In this document: positions 52,152-60,860 of the stretch, in pieces
Layout of the letters: the number at the start of each line of letters is the position of its first letter
Numbering within the stretch: the stretch's first letter is position 1
DNA from: Rikenellaceae bacterium
Lineage (GTDB): Bacteria; Bacteroidota; Bacteroidia; Bacteroidales; Rikenellaceae
Direction of reading: 5' to 3'
Assembly: GCA_015059955.1 (NCBI GenBank)
Contig: SUZK01000002.1
Location: forward strand, 62,001 to 126,000
DNA: 64,000 nt
The notes under the pieces: model-generated
Databases searched by the model: none
Told to the model about the DNA's origin: nothing
The model's input: only the letters and a program-made list of their open reading frames with translations
Made by a program: the position numbers and the translations under genes

Positions 52152-54179
52152 ATGTCAGGACTAAAATTCGACAAGCGCGAATTGGGCAATCTTGAGTACT
52201 CGCTCGATAGAGAGATGTTGGCAACGGATCGTCGTGGCGGCTATATGAGTACCACAATTGTATGCTGCAATACGCGTAAGTATCATGGTTTGATGGTGGC
52301 ACCCATCGACCAGAGCGACCGTACCTATGTGTTGCTGTCGTCGCTCGATGAGACTATTGTTCAGCACGACCAGTCGTTTAACCTTGCTCTGCACCGCTTC
52401 GATGGTGTCTACGAGCCTCGCGGTCACAAGTATATCACCGACTTTGAGTATACGCCTACACCTACGATTACCTATCGCGTAGGTGGCGTAATCCTCAAGA
52501 AGGAGCTTTTGTGGATTCACAAGCGCACGCAGCTTATGATTCGCTATACGCTGGTTGATGCTCACTCAGATACCACCTTGCGCCTACGTCCATTGTTGGC
52601 ATACCGCGATAAGCACGCTCTGTCGAAGGCAAATATGGATGCAGATGGTCGCGCATATCCAATCCCTTATGGTGTTAAGTGCCGCCTTTATGATGGCTTC
52701 CCATGGTTGCATATGCAGCTCGACAAGGAGGATGGAGAGTTCGTGGCTGCCCCCGACTGGTACTACAACTTCGAGTATCAGAAGGAGCTACGCCGTGGCT
52801 ACGAGGGGCACGAGGACTTGCTCACACCTGGCTACTTCGAGTTCAATATCAAGAAGGGCGAGAGCGTAATATTCTCGGCATCTACCGATATGATGGCATC
52901 GCCTGAGACTATCTCGGCAGTATATGAGGCGTCGTTGTCGCGTCGTACACATAAGGTTGACTTCCTAAGCTGCCTTGAGCACTCGGCGCGTCAGTTTGTC
53001 ATTCGTCGTCCTGGCGACCGCACTGAGCTCATCGCAGGCTACCCATGGTTTGGCCCATTTATGGAGGATACATTCATGGCTCTTCCAGGCCTGACACTCA
53101 CACAGGGCCACAAGGAGGATTGCATCGACGTTCTCGACACCTCGGTACGCGATATGGAGGCAAGCGGCCTGCTTGATGGTCGCATTGTGCCACCAACCGT
53201 TGATGCTCCATTGTGGTTCTTCTATACGTTGCAGGAGCTCAAGGGTTATATCCCCGAGAAAGAGCTATGGGCAAAGTATGGCGCCACCATGAAGCGCATC
53301 CTTGAGGTATACCGCCGTGGCTTCTCTGACGAGGTGCGCATGCACGATAATGGCCTTATCTGGGCATCGGCAGAGCGCCCACTAACATGGATGGGTACAA
53401 TCGTCGATGGCGCACCACTTACACCTCGCCGTGGCTACCCCGTAGAGCTTCAGGCGTTGTGGTATAACGCTGTTGAGTTCTGCTTGGCAGTGGCTAAGAA
53501 GCAGGGCGACAAGGAGTTTGTTAAGGAGTGGAAGGATCTTCCAGCACGCATCAAGGAGTCGTTCATCGCCAAGTTCTGGTTGGAGGAGGAGGGCTACCTC
53601 GCCGACTATGTGAACTACGACGAGCAGAATAAATTTATACGTTGCAACATGACAGTTGCTTGTGGTCTCGATTATAAGATGCTTAGTGAGGAGCAGGTGG
53701 TACGTGCTCTTCAGGTTATCCACCAGCATCTGCTCACACCACGAGGTCTTCGCACATTGTCGCCACGCAACGTGCTATATAAGTCGAACTACAACGAGGA
53801 TCAGCGCTCGCAGGACCTCGCATCACGTAATGGTTCGGCATGGATATGGCCACTCACCTTCTTCGTCAAGGCATGCTTCGACATCGCTGGCGAGAAGTAT
53901 CTCCCCGATGCTAAGCGCATCCTTGAGGCCTTCGACGACGAGCTTCAGACAAAGTGCGTAGGCTCGCTCTCGGAGCGTTTCGAGGGTGATCCACCACACG
54001 GCCCTCGCGGCTCGGTATCGCACGCCACCTCTGTTGCGGGTCTGCTCGCCATCAATGCTATGATAGCTAAGTATGAGCCTAAGAAGAGTGCTCGTAAGAG
54101 CTGCAAGAGTGCTGCTGCCGTAGAGAGTGCCGAGGCTAAGCCCAAGCGCAAGTGCGTACGCAAGAGTGTAAAGAAGTAA
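52152..54179 (+). CDS. glycogen debranching enzyme (amylo-alpha-1,6-glucosidase type)
   Basis: 675 aa. N-terminal domain (about 1-260) with LATDRRGGYMSTTIVCCNTRKYHGLMVAPI, typical of bacterial GDE_N; C-terminal alpha/alpha-barrel (about 290-640) with AGYPWFGPFMEDTFMALPGL and a late RNGSAWIWPLTFFVKAC. It cleaves alpha-1,6 branch points of glycogen. A Lys/Ala-rich tail (about 645-675, KKSARKSCKSAA) is added. First gene of the three-gene glycogen unit (21 bp before the GT4 gene). Confidence 0.92.
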   Translation: MSGLKFDKRELGNLEYSLDREMLATDRRGGYMSTTIVCCNTRKYHGLMVAPIDQSDRTYVLLSSLDETIVQHDQSFNLALHRFDGVYEPRGHKYITDFEYTPTPTITYRVGGVILKKELLWIHKRTQLMIRYTLVDAHSDTTLRLRPLLAYRDKHALSKANMDADGRAYPIPYGVKCRLYDGFPWLHMQLDKEDGEFVAAPDWYYNFEYQKELRRGYEGHEDLLTPGYFEFNIKKGESVIFSASTDMMASPETISAVYEASLSRRTHKVDFLSCLEHSARQFVIRRPGDRTELIAGYPWFGPFMEDTFMALPGLTLTQGHKEDCIDVLDTSVRDMEASGLLDGRIVPPTVDAPLWFFYTLQELKGYIPEKELWAKYGATMKRILEVYRRGFSDEVRMHDNGLIWASAERPLTWMGTIVDGAPLTPRRGYPVELQALWYNAVEFCLAVAKKQGDKEFVKEWKDLPARIKESFIAKFWLEEEGYLADYVNYDEQNKFIRCNMTVACGLDYKMLSEEQVVRALQVIHQHLLTPRGLRTLSPRNVLYKSNYNEDQRSQDLASRNGSAWIWPLTFFVKACFDIAGEKYLPDAKRILEAFDDELQTKCVGSLSERFEGDPPHGPRGSVSHATSVAGLLAINAMIAKYEPKKSARKSCKSAAAVESAEAKPKRKCVRKSVKK

Positions 54180-54200
54180 AACGTAAAAATGAGATAGATT

Positions 54201-55517
54201 ATGAGAGTCTTAATGTTCGGTTGGGAGTTCCCACCCCATATTGCTGGTGGTCTTGGTACTGCTTGCTATGGTATGACGCAGGGCTTGGCTCGCAACGATG
54301 TGGAGGTCATCTTCGTGATGCCCAAGGCGTCGGGTGATGAGGATCAGAGCTTCGTTAAGGTTGTCAATGCCAGCGACATCGAGGCACGCTATTGTGACTC
54401 AAGCATCGAGGGCGCAGATGATATCATGCGTAAGATTTCGTTCATCCATATCGACTCGAATATGGTCCCCTACATCTCGCCTGAGGAGTGGGCAACATAT
54501 CGTGAGGGCTACGAGCGTACGGGTAAGAAGTTCTGGGAGCGTCAGGGTGATAGCTGGACACAGCGCTACACCTTCTCTGGTAAGTATGGTGCCAACATCA
54601 TGGAGGAGGTAGCTCGTTATGCTGTTGTCGCTGCCGAGGTGGCACGTCAGCTGGAGGGTCAGTTCGACGTTATTCACGCCCATGACTGGTTGACATACTA
54701 TGCTGGTATCGCTGCTAAGCGCGTGTCGGGCAAACCATTGGTGGTGCATATGCACGCAACATCGTTCGACCGCTCGTCGAGCGACAACATCGACACACGT
54801 GTCTATGAGATTGAGCGCGGTGGTATGGCTGCTGCCGATATGGTCATCGCCGTATCGAACCTAACACGTAATATCGTCATCAACAAGTATAATATTGAGC
54901 CTGAGAAGGTTGTGGCAGTGCATAACGCTGTTCAGTTTGCCGAGAATGACAATCCGCTACCTGTGCGTGGCGTCGACGATAAGATTGTCACGTTCCTCGG
55001 TCGTATCACCTTCCAAAAGGGTCCTGACTACTTTATCGAGGCGGCAGCCAAGGTGCTCAAGCGCGTGCCTAACGTGCGCTTTGTGATGGCTGGCTCGGGC
55101 GATATGATGAACCACTGTATACGTCGTGCCGCACAGCTCGGTATCTCGGATCGCTTCCACTTCACCGGCTTCCTGAAGGGCGACGATGTGCAGAAGATGT
55201 TCCAGTTATCGGACGTCTATGTGATGCCTTCGGTGTCGGAGCCATTCGGTATCTCGCCTCTTGAGGCTATGCGCTCGAATGTCCCCACCATCATCTCAAA
55301 GCAGAGTGGTGTTGCCGAGGTTCTCGACTATGCCGTGAAGGTTGACTACTGGGATGTCGATGCCATGGCAGATGCCATCTACGGTTTGATTACCTATCCA
55401 GCTCTTGCCAAGATGTTCTCGGAGAAGGGCATGGAGGAGGTTAACAGCCTCAAATGGTTCAACGCTGCTACCAAGATTAAGGATGTATATCAGCAGGCTA
55501 TTGATAAGTGCAAATAA
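54201..55517 (+). CDS. GT4-family glycosyltransferase (probable glycogen/alpha-glucan synthase)
   Basis: 438 aa, retaining GT-B fold. VLMFGWEFPPHIAGGLGTACYGMTQGLARN at the start is the glycogen-synthase-like ADP-glucose-type glycine-rich loop; VIHAHDWLTYY and the C-terminal nucleotide-binding SDVYVMPSVSEPFGISPLEAM with the E-x7-E pair follow. It sits between a debranching enzyme and a GH57 amylase, so it should add glucosyl units to alpha-glucan; whether UDP- or ADP-glucose is used cannot be read. Confidence 0.9.
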   Translation: MRVLMFGWEFPPHIAGGLGTACYGMTQGLARNDVEVIFVMPKASGDEDQSFVKVVNASDIEARYCDSSIEGADDIMRKISFIHIDSNMVPYISPEEWATYREGYERTGKKFWERQGDSWTQRYTFSGKYGANIMEEVARYAVVAAEVARQLEGQFDVIHAHDWLTYYAGIAAKRVSGKPLVVHMHATSFDRSSSDNIDTRVYEIERGGMAAADMVIAVSNLTRNIVINKYNIEPEKVVAVHNAVQFAENDNPLPVRGVDDKIVTFLGRITFQKGPDYFIEAAAKVLKRVPNVRFVMAGSGDMMNHCIRRAAQLGISDRFHFTGFLKGDDVQKMFQLSDVYVMPSVSEPFGISPLEAMRSNVPTIISKQSGVAEVLDYAVKVDYWDVDAMADAIYGLITYPALAKMFSEKGMEEVNSLKWFNAATKIKDVYQQAIDKCK

Positions 55518-55524
55518 ATAAAAG

Positions 55525-56712
55525 ATGAAATATATGAAGACTGTTTGTTTCTACTTTCAGGTACACCAGCCCTGGCGTTTGAAGACCTATCGTTTCTTCC
55601 AGATGGGCAACGATCACAACTACCTCGATGACTTCACCAACCGCGCCATCATGCAGAAGGTGGCTCGCGAGTGCTATCTGCCTATGAATGCACTCCTATT
55701 GAGCCTCATCGAGGAGAACAAGGGCAAGATTAAGTGCTCGTTCTCAATCACTGGCTCTGCTGTTGAGCAGTTCAAGGCATACGCTCCCGAGGTGTTGGAG
55801 TCGTTCAAGCGCCTTGCCGAGACGGGTTGCGTGGAGTTCCTTGGCGAGACATACTCGCACTCACTATCGTCGCTATACTCTGTTGACGAGTTTAAGCAGG
55901 AGGTGAAGCTCCATACGCAGATGCTCAAGGAGGAGTTCGGCGTGAAGCCTACGGCGTTCCGCAATACCGAGCTTATCTACTCGGATGAGATAGCCAAGGC
56001 TGTTGAGGATATGGGCTTCAAGACTATGTTGGCTGAGGGTGCTAAGCATATCCTCGGTTGGAAGTCACCTAACTTCTTGTATAGCGATGCTGCCGATAAC
56101 AAGCTGCGTCTGTTGTTGCGCAACTATAAGCTATCGGACGATATCGCCTTCCGCTTCTCTAATGAGGGCTGGCCAGAGTGGCCACTTACGGCTGATAAGT
56201 TCGCACAGTGGGTAGCCGAGGAGAATGGCGATGTTGTCAACTTGTTCATGGACTACGAGACCTTCGGCGAGCACCAGAAGGCATCGACCGGCATCTTCGA
56301 CTTCATGAAGGCGTTGCCCGCAGCACTCCTCGACAAGGGTGTAGAGTTCGCTACCGTCAGCGAGGCGTCTAAGCGCTTGCAGCCTGTGGCAGTGCTCCAC
56401 TGCCCCTATGCTATGTCATGGGCAGACGAGGAGCGCGATGTTACAGCATGGCTCGGTAACGACCTTCAGAACGAGGCATTCAGCAAGCTCTATGCCTTGG
56501 CTCCTAAGGTAAAGAAGGCTAAGAATAGGGACTTCGAGTATGTTTGGCACTTCATGCAGAACTCCGACCACTTCTACTATATGGCTACTAAGTGGTTCTC
56601 GGATGGCGATGTGCACTCATATTTTAACCCATATGGCTCGGCATACGAGGCATTCATCAACTATATGAACGTCTTGGCTGACTTTGAGATTGAGCTAAAC
56701 AAACTCCAGTAG
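55525..56712 (+). CDS. GH57 alpha-amylase-like glycoside hydrolase
   Basis: 395 aa. HQPWRLKTYRFFQMGNDHNYLDD at the N-terminus is the GH57 motif 1 region; AFRNTELIYSDEIA holds the candidate nucleophile Glu region and FMDYETFGEHQKA has the conserved Asp/Glu of GH57 motif 4. Acts on alpha-1,4 glucans or as a branching enzyme, cytoplasmic (no signal peptide). ATG at 55525 (MKYMKTVCFY) or 55534 possible. Last gene of the glycogen unit, followed by a terminator. Confidence 0.9.
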   Translation: MKYMKTVCFYFQVHQPWRLKTYRFFQMGNDHNYLDDFTNRAIMQKVARECYLPMNALLLSLIEENKGKIKCSFSITGSAVEQFKAYAPEVLESFKRLAETGCVEFLGETYSHSLSSLYSVDEFKQEVKLHTQMLKEEFGVKPTAFRNTELIYSDEIAKAVEDMGFKTMLAEGAKHILGWKSPNFLYSDAADNKLRLLLRNYKLSDDIAFRFSNEGWPEWPLTADKFAQWVAEENGDVVNLFMDYETFGEHQKASTGIFDFMKALPAALLDKGVEFATVSEASKRLQPVAVLHCPYAMSWADEERDVTAWLGNDLQNEAFSKLYALAPKVKKAKNRDFEYVWHFMQNSDHFYYMATKWFSDGDVHSYFNPYGSAYEAFINYMNVLADFEIELNKLQ

Positions 56713-56771
56713 AGGCTCATACGTGACGTGGTGGGGTATGATAATACCCCTTGAGCCACATGTTGTTGTGG

Positions 56772-56803
56772 GCTGCTGTTATCACAAAAGTGATTTCAGC
56801 AGC
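56772..56803 (+). terminator. terminator of the glycogen operon
   Basis: GCTGCTG-tt-ATCAC/GTGAT-tt-CAGCAGC two-part stem with an AAAA loop, then TCTCTTTTTTT. Confidence 0.88.
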
Positions 56804-56835
56804 TCTCTTTTTTTGGTATTCCCAATAAAAAGCAT

Positions 56836-56843
56836 TAATTTTG
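56836..56843 (+). promoter_or_regulatory. -7 element for cdd operon
   Basis: TAATTTTG about 30 bp before the cdd ATG. Confidence 0.55.
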
Positions 56844-56872
56844 TATGCTTATAGCCCATAACAATTAATGCT

Positions 56873-57328
56873 ATGAAAAAGATTCTTGAGATAGATTTCG
56901 AGCACTATGCCTCTATTGAGGATATGGATGCTGCCGACCGCGCGCTTGTCCGCGAGGCGGAGGAGGCAACGGCTACGGCAAATGCCCCACACTCACACTT
57001 CCATGTGGGTGCTGCCGTGAGGTTGCGTAGTGGTAGGACTCTTCACGCCTCGAACTTCGAGAGCGAGGTATACCCTGCGGGACTATGCGCCGAGCGCTCG
57101 CTGCTCTTCTACGTCGAGGCCAACTATGCCAATGACCCTATCGAGGCGCTGGCTATCGCCTCTAACCCTTCGCAGCGCGAGTGCTACCCATGTGGACAGT
57201 GCCGTCAGGTTATTGTAGATGTGGAGCACCGCCAGAAATCGCCAATACGCGTTATAATGTCGGGCGCCGGCACAGCCTCGGTTGTTGCCTCGGCAGAGAC
57301 ATTGTTACCATTCACTTTCAAGCTGTAA
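56873..57328 (+). CDS. cdd: cytidine deaminase
   Basis: 151 aa. HSHFHVGAAVRLRSGR, NFESEVYPAGLCAERSLLFY (zinc Cys and catalytic Glu in CAER) and CYPCGQCRQVI (two zinc Cys) are the tetrameric cytidine deaminase signatures. Converts cytidine/deoxycytidine to uridine in pyrimidine salvage. The stop is 1 bp before the next gene's ATG, so this is the first gene of a run through dtd. Confidence 0.94.
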   Translation: MKKILEIDFEHYASIEDMDAADRALVREAEEATATANAPHSHFHVGAAVRLRSGRTLHASNFESEVYPAGLCAERSLLFYVEANYANDPIEALAIASNPSQRECYPCGQCRQVIVDVEHRQKSPIRVIMSGAGTASVVASAETLLPFTFKL

Positions 57329-57329
57329 T

Positions 57330-58022
57330 ATGTTTACTATTAACGATATACTTTACGAAGATAACCACCTTATCATTGTCAATAAGCAGTGTGGCGACCT
57401 TGTGCAGAGCGACCCCGATGGCACTGAGGCTATCGAGGATCAGATTAAGGCGATGATTAAGATTCGCGACCATAAGCCTGGCGCCGTATTCCTGGGTGTC
57501 GTACACCGCATCGACCGCCCCGTAAGTGGTGCTGTGCTCTTTGCCAAGACATCGAAGGCGCTGGCACGTCTCAACGAGATGATACGTACCAAGCAGATTA
57601 AGAAGACCTATTGGGCCGTTACCGAGAGCTGCCCTGCCGAGGAGGAGGGTAGCCTACGCCACTGGATAGTGCGCAACGCCAAGACCAACCGCTCACATGC
57701 TCATATCAAGCCCAAGGGTGATGGCAAGGAGGCATTGCTCAACTATAAGGTGTTGGGTGCATCGACAAACTATACGCTCGTGGAGGTCGACTTGCAGACG
57801 GGGCGTCATCATCAGATACGCGCACAGCTCTCGGCCATAGGCTGCTCTATCAAGGGCGACTTGAAGTATGGCGCCAAGCGCTCGAATAGGGATGGCGGCA
57901 TATCGCTACACTCGCGCCGTATAGAGTTTCTCCACCCCGTAGGAGGCGCTCCCATATCTGTCACTGCCCCCACACCCAAGGGAGATGGTCTTTGGGCATT
58001 CTTCGAGGAGGCTAACAGCTAA
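57330..58022 (+). CDS. RluA-family pseudouridine synthase
   Basis: 230 aa from the ATG at 57330 (MFTINDILYEDNHLIIVNKQ), directly after cdd; the track start 16 codons earlier is inside cdd. HRIDRPVSGAVLFAKTSKAL contains the catalytic HRLD-type motif as HRID with its Asp, and LQTGRHHQIRAQLSAIG is the RluA arginine-rich motif. Lacks an S4 domain. It isomerises uridine in rRNA or tRNA; exact site unknown. Tightly packed operon member. Confidence 0.92.
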   Translation: MFTINDILYEDNHLIIVNKQCGDLVQSDPDGTEAIEDQIKAMIKIRDHKPGAVFLGVVHRIDRPVSGAVLFAKTSKALARLNEMIRTKQIKKTYWAVTESCPAEEEGSLRHWIVRNAKTNRSHAHIKPKGDGKEALLNYKVLGASTNYTLVEVDLQTGRHHQIRAQLSAIGCSIKGDLKYGAKRSNRDGGISLHSRRIEFLHPVGGAPISVTAPTPKGDGLWAFFEEANS

Positions 58023-58038
58023 TAAATAGAAATTAGCA

Positions 58039-58491
58039 ATGAGGATTCTTATTCAGAGGGTTACCGAGGCGAGGTGCCGTATCGAGGGCGAGGTTTTTAG
58101 CGAGATTGGCGCAGGCTTGGTTGTACTTGTTGGCGTAGGCTATGACGATGGTGCTGAGGATATAGAGTGGCTTACGAAGAAGCTCGTGCAGCTGCGCATC
58201 TTCGATGACGAGGCGGGTGTCATGAATCGCTCGGTGCAGGATGTCGAGGGCGATGTGATGCTCATCAGTCAGTTTACGTTGCACGCCATGACCAAGAAGG
58301 GTAACCGTCCCTCGTGGATTAAGGCGGCGCCTGAGGCAGTATCGAAGCCTCTATATGAGGCCTTTATCGCAAGCGTAGAGCAGGCGTTGGGCCGCAAGGT
58401 GGCAACAGGTAGCTTCGGTGCCGACATGAAGATAGAGCTCACGAACGATGGGCCAGTAACAATTTGGATTGATTCAAAAAATAGAGAATAA
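58039..58491 (+). CDS. dtd: D-aminoacyl-tRNA deacylase
   Basis: 150 aa. Full DTD pattern: MRILIQRVTEARCRIEGEVF, the catalytic SQFTLHA loop (canonical SQFTL) and NDGPVTIWID (the NxGPxT cross-subunit motif). Removes D-amino acids from mischarged tRNA, and glycine from tRNA-Ala. Its TAA overlaps the ATG of the nuclease gene (TAATG). Confidence 0.95.
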   Translation: MRILIQRVTEARCRIEGEVFSEIGAGLVVLVGVGYDDGAEDIEWLTKKLVQLRIFDDEAGVMNRSVQDVEGDVMLISQFTLHAMTKKGNRPSWIKAAPEAVSKPLYEAFIASVEQALGRKVATGSFGADMKIELTNDGPVTIWIDSKNRE

Positions 58492-59762
58492 TGAGAAGAC
58501 TACTAACTTTAATTGCCGTCGTGCTTATCGGCGTGGCGTGCGAGAAGGAGGAGGATTTCGTATGTAAGGTTGTTGAGAGCGAGGCAACAAATATTACAAC
58601 AACATCTGTAACGCTGGAGGCCACTATCAATGCGAGCCATTTTGATGCCATCGACCGCGTAGGTTTTATGCTCGACGATGAGTTCCATTGGGCAGAGATT
58701 GGTCGTGTCTTTACATGTGTCGTTGAGGGTTTGAAGCCAAATACGATGTACGACTACCAGGTTGTTGTATATGCTGTTGGCGATAGCTGGTTGATGGAGG
58801 GCGGTAGCTTTACTACCCTTGCTGAGGGTGAGACCCCAGAGCCTGAACCCGAACCTGAACCTGAACCCGAACCTGAACCCGAGCCCGAACCTGAACCCGA
58901 GCCTACTCCCGACCCAACGGGTGGTATGACCTATCGTTCGGGGTGGTTTGAGTTGCCTATTGAGTTCGATGCTAATGGCGATGGTCGTGACGATAAGAAC
59001 TCGACATACTACTACGCTCACCACCTTTGCGGTGGCTCCGAGCAGAATGCCCAGCGCAGTGGCCGTGCACGTAATTACACCGTATGCTTCTCGTCGGAGC
59101 ACCACTGCCCTGTGTGGGTGGCAGCGCCTCGCCACTCTATGTACGAGGGCTCGGCAAACCGTACGAATGCCTATACGCAGGACCCACAGATACCATCTGA
59201 CATCCAGTACAGCAGTAAGTCGACAGGTGGTGGCTGTAACAAGGGCCATATGCTCGGCTCGGCAGAGCGCACATCGTCGACAGCGACAAACAAACAAGTA
59301 TTCTACTTCTCGAATATAGCACCTCAGTACTCCGGCACGTTCAATACTGGCGGTGGTGCGTGGAACAACCTTGAGGACCATATCGACGGCCTTGTATGCC
59401 GCGACACGTTGTACACCGTGATAGGCTGCTACTTCGATAAGTATACCGATAAGTATGGCAACACTGGCTCGCCAAAGAAGATATCGTTTGGTGGTCGCTC
59501 GGATGTGTCGTGCCCAACGATGTTCTACTACGCACTCTTGCGCACCAAGAGCGGCTCAACGGGTAAGAGTGTCAAGGATTGCTCGGCATCGGAGTTGCAG
59601 TGTGCTGCCTTCGTCATCTGCCACGAGCAGGACAAGGGCCACAAGCCACAGGCGCAGGATATTATCTCTATCGAGGAGCTTGAGCGCCTCACGGGCTTCA
59701 CCTACTTCGAGAATGTGCCTAACGCACCTAAGAGTACGTTTAACGCTAACGACTGGTTATAG
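58491..59762 (+). CDS. surface lipoprotein DNA/RNA non-specific endonuclease with Glu-Pro linker
   Basis: 423 aa. Lipoprotein signal MRRLLTLIAVVLIGVAC (lipobox Cys 17), a fibronectin-III-like domain (about 25-110), then a run of about 12 Glu-Pro dipeptides (about 117-140) as a rigid spacer, then a NucA/NucM-type nuclease domain (about 150-420). GGGCNKGHMLGSAERTSS carries the general-base His but with KGH where the family has RGH; SNIAPQYSGTFNTGGGAWNNLE holds the metal-binding Asn and Glu. Likely a cell-surface nuclease digesting extracellular DNA/RNA. Six- and twelve-base repeats encode the linker. Confidence 0.88.
   Translation: MRRLLTLIAVVLIGVACEKEEDFVCKVVESEATNITTTSVTLEATINASHFDAIDRVGFMLDDEFHWAEIGRVFTCVVEGLKPNTMYDYQVVVYAVGDSWLMEGGSFTTLAEGETPEPEPEPEPEPEPEPEPEPEPEPTPDPTGGMTYRSGWFELPIEFDANGDGRDDKNSTYYYAHHLCGGSEQNAQRSGRARNYTVCFSSEHHCPVWVAAPRHSMYEGSANRTNAYTQDPQIPSDIQYSSKSTGGGCNKGHMLGSAERTSSTATNKQVFYFSNIAPQYSGTFNTGGGAWNNLEDHIDGLVCRDTLYTVIGCYFDKYTDKYGNTGSPKKISFGGRSDVSCPTMFYYALLRTKSGSTGKSVKDCSASELQCAAFVICHEQDKGHKPQAQDIISIEELERLTGFTYFENVPNAPKSTFNANDWL
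58840..58912 (+). repeat. hexanucleotide repeat encoding (Glu-Pro)n
   Basis: Runs of GAACCT and GAACCC/GAGCCC within the nuclease gene; multiples of six keep frame, so length variation would change spacer length only. Confidence 0.8.
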
Positions 59763-59764
59763 TT

Positions 59765-60316
59765 ATGCTTATAGCACTACAAAAGCGCCGCGAGAATATC
59801 GCCGAGTATATCCTCTACCTGTGGCAGGTCGAGGACCTGCTGCGCGCCCTTCAGTTTAGCCCCGAGGCGATATACGCTACACTTGTGGCAAAGGTCGAGG
59901 GTGCTGACGAGCAGCAGAAGGAGAATATCTTTAATTGGTATATGCAGATTGTCGAGCTGCTACGCAAGGAGGGCAAACTTGAGAAGGGTCATATCGACCA
60001 TACGCTACACCTTATTGCCGACCTTCATAACCTGCACCTACAACTGCAGAAGTTGCCCGTCGGCGAGCACTACCGCGCGACGTACGTGCCTCTTGCGCTG
60101 GAGTTGCCACGCCTACGCTCGGTGATGGATAATAACGACATTAGCGATACGGAGCTATGCTTCCGCGCCCTCTATGCCGCGATGCTCTACCGCATCAAGG
60201 GCGAGCGCAATAGCGCCATTGAGGATACCCTGGCAGTGGTGTCACCCGCCATTGGCGAGCTCGCGGCGATATATGGCAAGGTTGAGCGTGGCGAGATAAA
60301 CCTCTTCGGCGACTGA
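59765..60316 (+). CDS. DUF4924-type helical protein
   Basis: 183 aa, all-helical, cytoplasmic, with an N-terminal KRRENIAEYILYLWQVEDLLRAL motif and later VMDNNDISDTELCFRALYAAMLYRIKGE. The match to the Bacteroidota family DUF4924 is from memory. Starts 2 bp after the nuclease stop, so it may be cotranscribed. Function unknown. Confidence 0.8.
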   Translation: MLIALQKRRENIAEYILYLWQVEDLLRALQFSPEAIYATLVAKVEGADEQQKENIFNWYMQIVELLRKEGKLEKGHIDHTLHLIADLHNLHLQLQKLPVGEHYRATYVPLALELPRLRSVMDNNDISDTELCFRALYAAMLYRIKGERNSAIEDTLAVVSPAIGELAAIYGKVERGEINLFGD

Positions 60317-60397
60317 TGATGGGGTACGATTTTGCACCTAAATCACTAAAAGAGAAAATTATTTCGCCGATTTGTTTGCAATTAAAAAAAATCGTTG

Positions 60398-60405
60398 TAC
60401 CTTTG
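60398..60405 (+). promoter_or_regulatory. promoter of rpmH
   Basis: TACCTTTG with TTTG at 60375-60378, 19-bp spacer, the textbook Bacteroidota arrangement. Confidence 0.7.
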
Positions 60406-60414
60406 CACCTCGCA

Positions 60415-60442
60415 GATGAAGCGTTAATTGGGACGTTTCATC
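60415..60442 (+). promoter_or_regulatory. leader hairpin of rpmH
   Basis: GATGAAGCG/CGTTTCATC, 9 bp with one G-U, 10-nt loop, near the 5' end of the approximately 80-nt leader. Candidate autoregulatory or stabilising element. Confidence 0.6.
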
Positions 60443-60492
60443 GGCAACGAAAGATAAAAACGGAACAAAAACAATAAAAAACAGATACGACT

Positions 60493-60660
60493 ATGGCAAT
60501 GAAAAGAACTTACCAGCCTTCTCGTCGCAAGAGAATCAACAAGCACGGTTTCCGTCAGAGAATGGCTACCGCTAATGGCCGCAAGGTATTGGCAGCACGT
60601 CGCGCAAAGGGTCGCAAGAAGTTGACCGTATCAGACGAGGCAACATTCAAGTACAACTAA
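60493..60660 (+). CDS. rpmH: 50S ribosomal protein L34
   Basis: 55 aa, missing from the ORF track because of length. [20 protein letters not shown] then [20 protein letters not shown] is the L34 signature. Strong promoter and terminator on either side make it monocistronic; dnaA and rnpA, its neighbours in many bacteria, are not here. Confidence 0.97.
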   Translation: MAMKRTYQPSRRKRINKHGFRQRMATANGRKVLAARRAKGRKKLTVSDEATFKYN

Positions 60661-60685
60661 GCCACGGCTTAGGTACATGCAAAAT

Positions 60686-60720
60686 AACGCGAGTAACGAT
60701 TGTTACCCGCGTTTTTTGTG
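60686..60720 (+). terminator. rpmH terminator
   Basis: AACGCG-a-GTAAC-gatt-GTTAC-c-CGCGTT stem, then TTTTT. Confidence 0.9.
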
Positions 60721-60808
60721 TTTGGGCATAAAGGGGGTGGGGTATAGTAAAGGTTAGTTCGGTGGAGGATATTGAGAGGGTGTTGGAGAGGTTGAGAGGA
60801 TAAAAAAA

Positions 60809-60836
60809 CACCCACGAACTTAATTGCTCATGGGTG
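60809..60836 (-). terminator. terminator of the 60861-62647 unit
   Basis: CACCCA/TGGGTG stem extended by GA/TC pairing; on the minus strand it is followed by TTTTTTTATCC. Confidence 0.8.
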
Positions 60837-60860
60837 AGATGCTTTTGATATCTATGTAGA

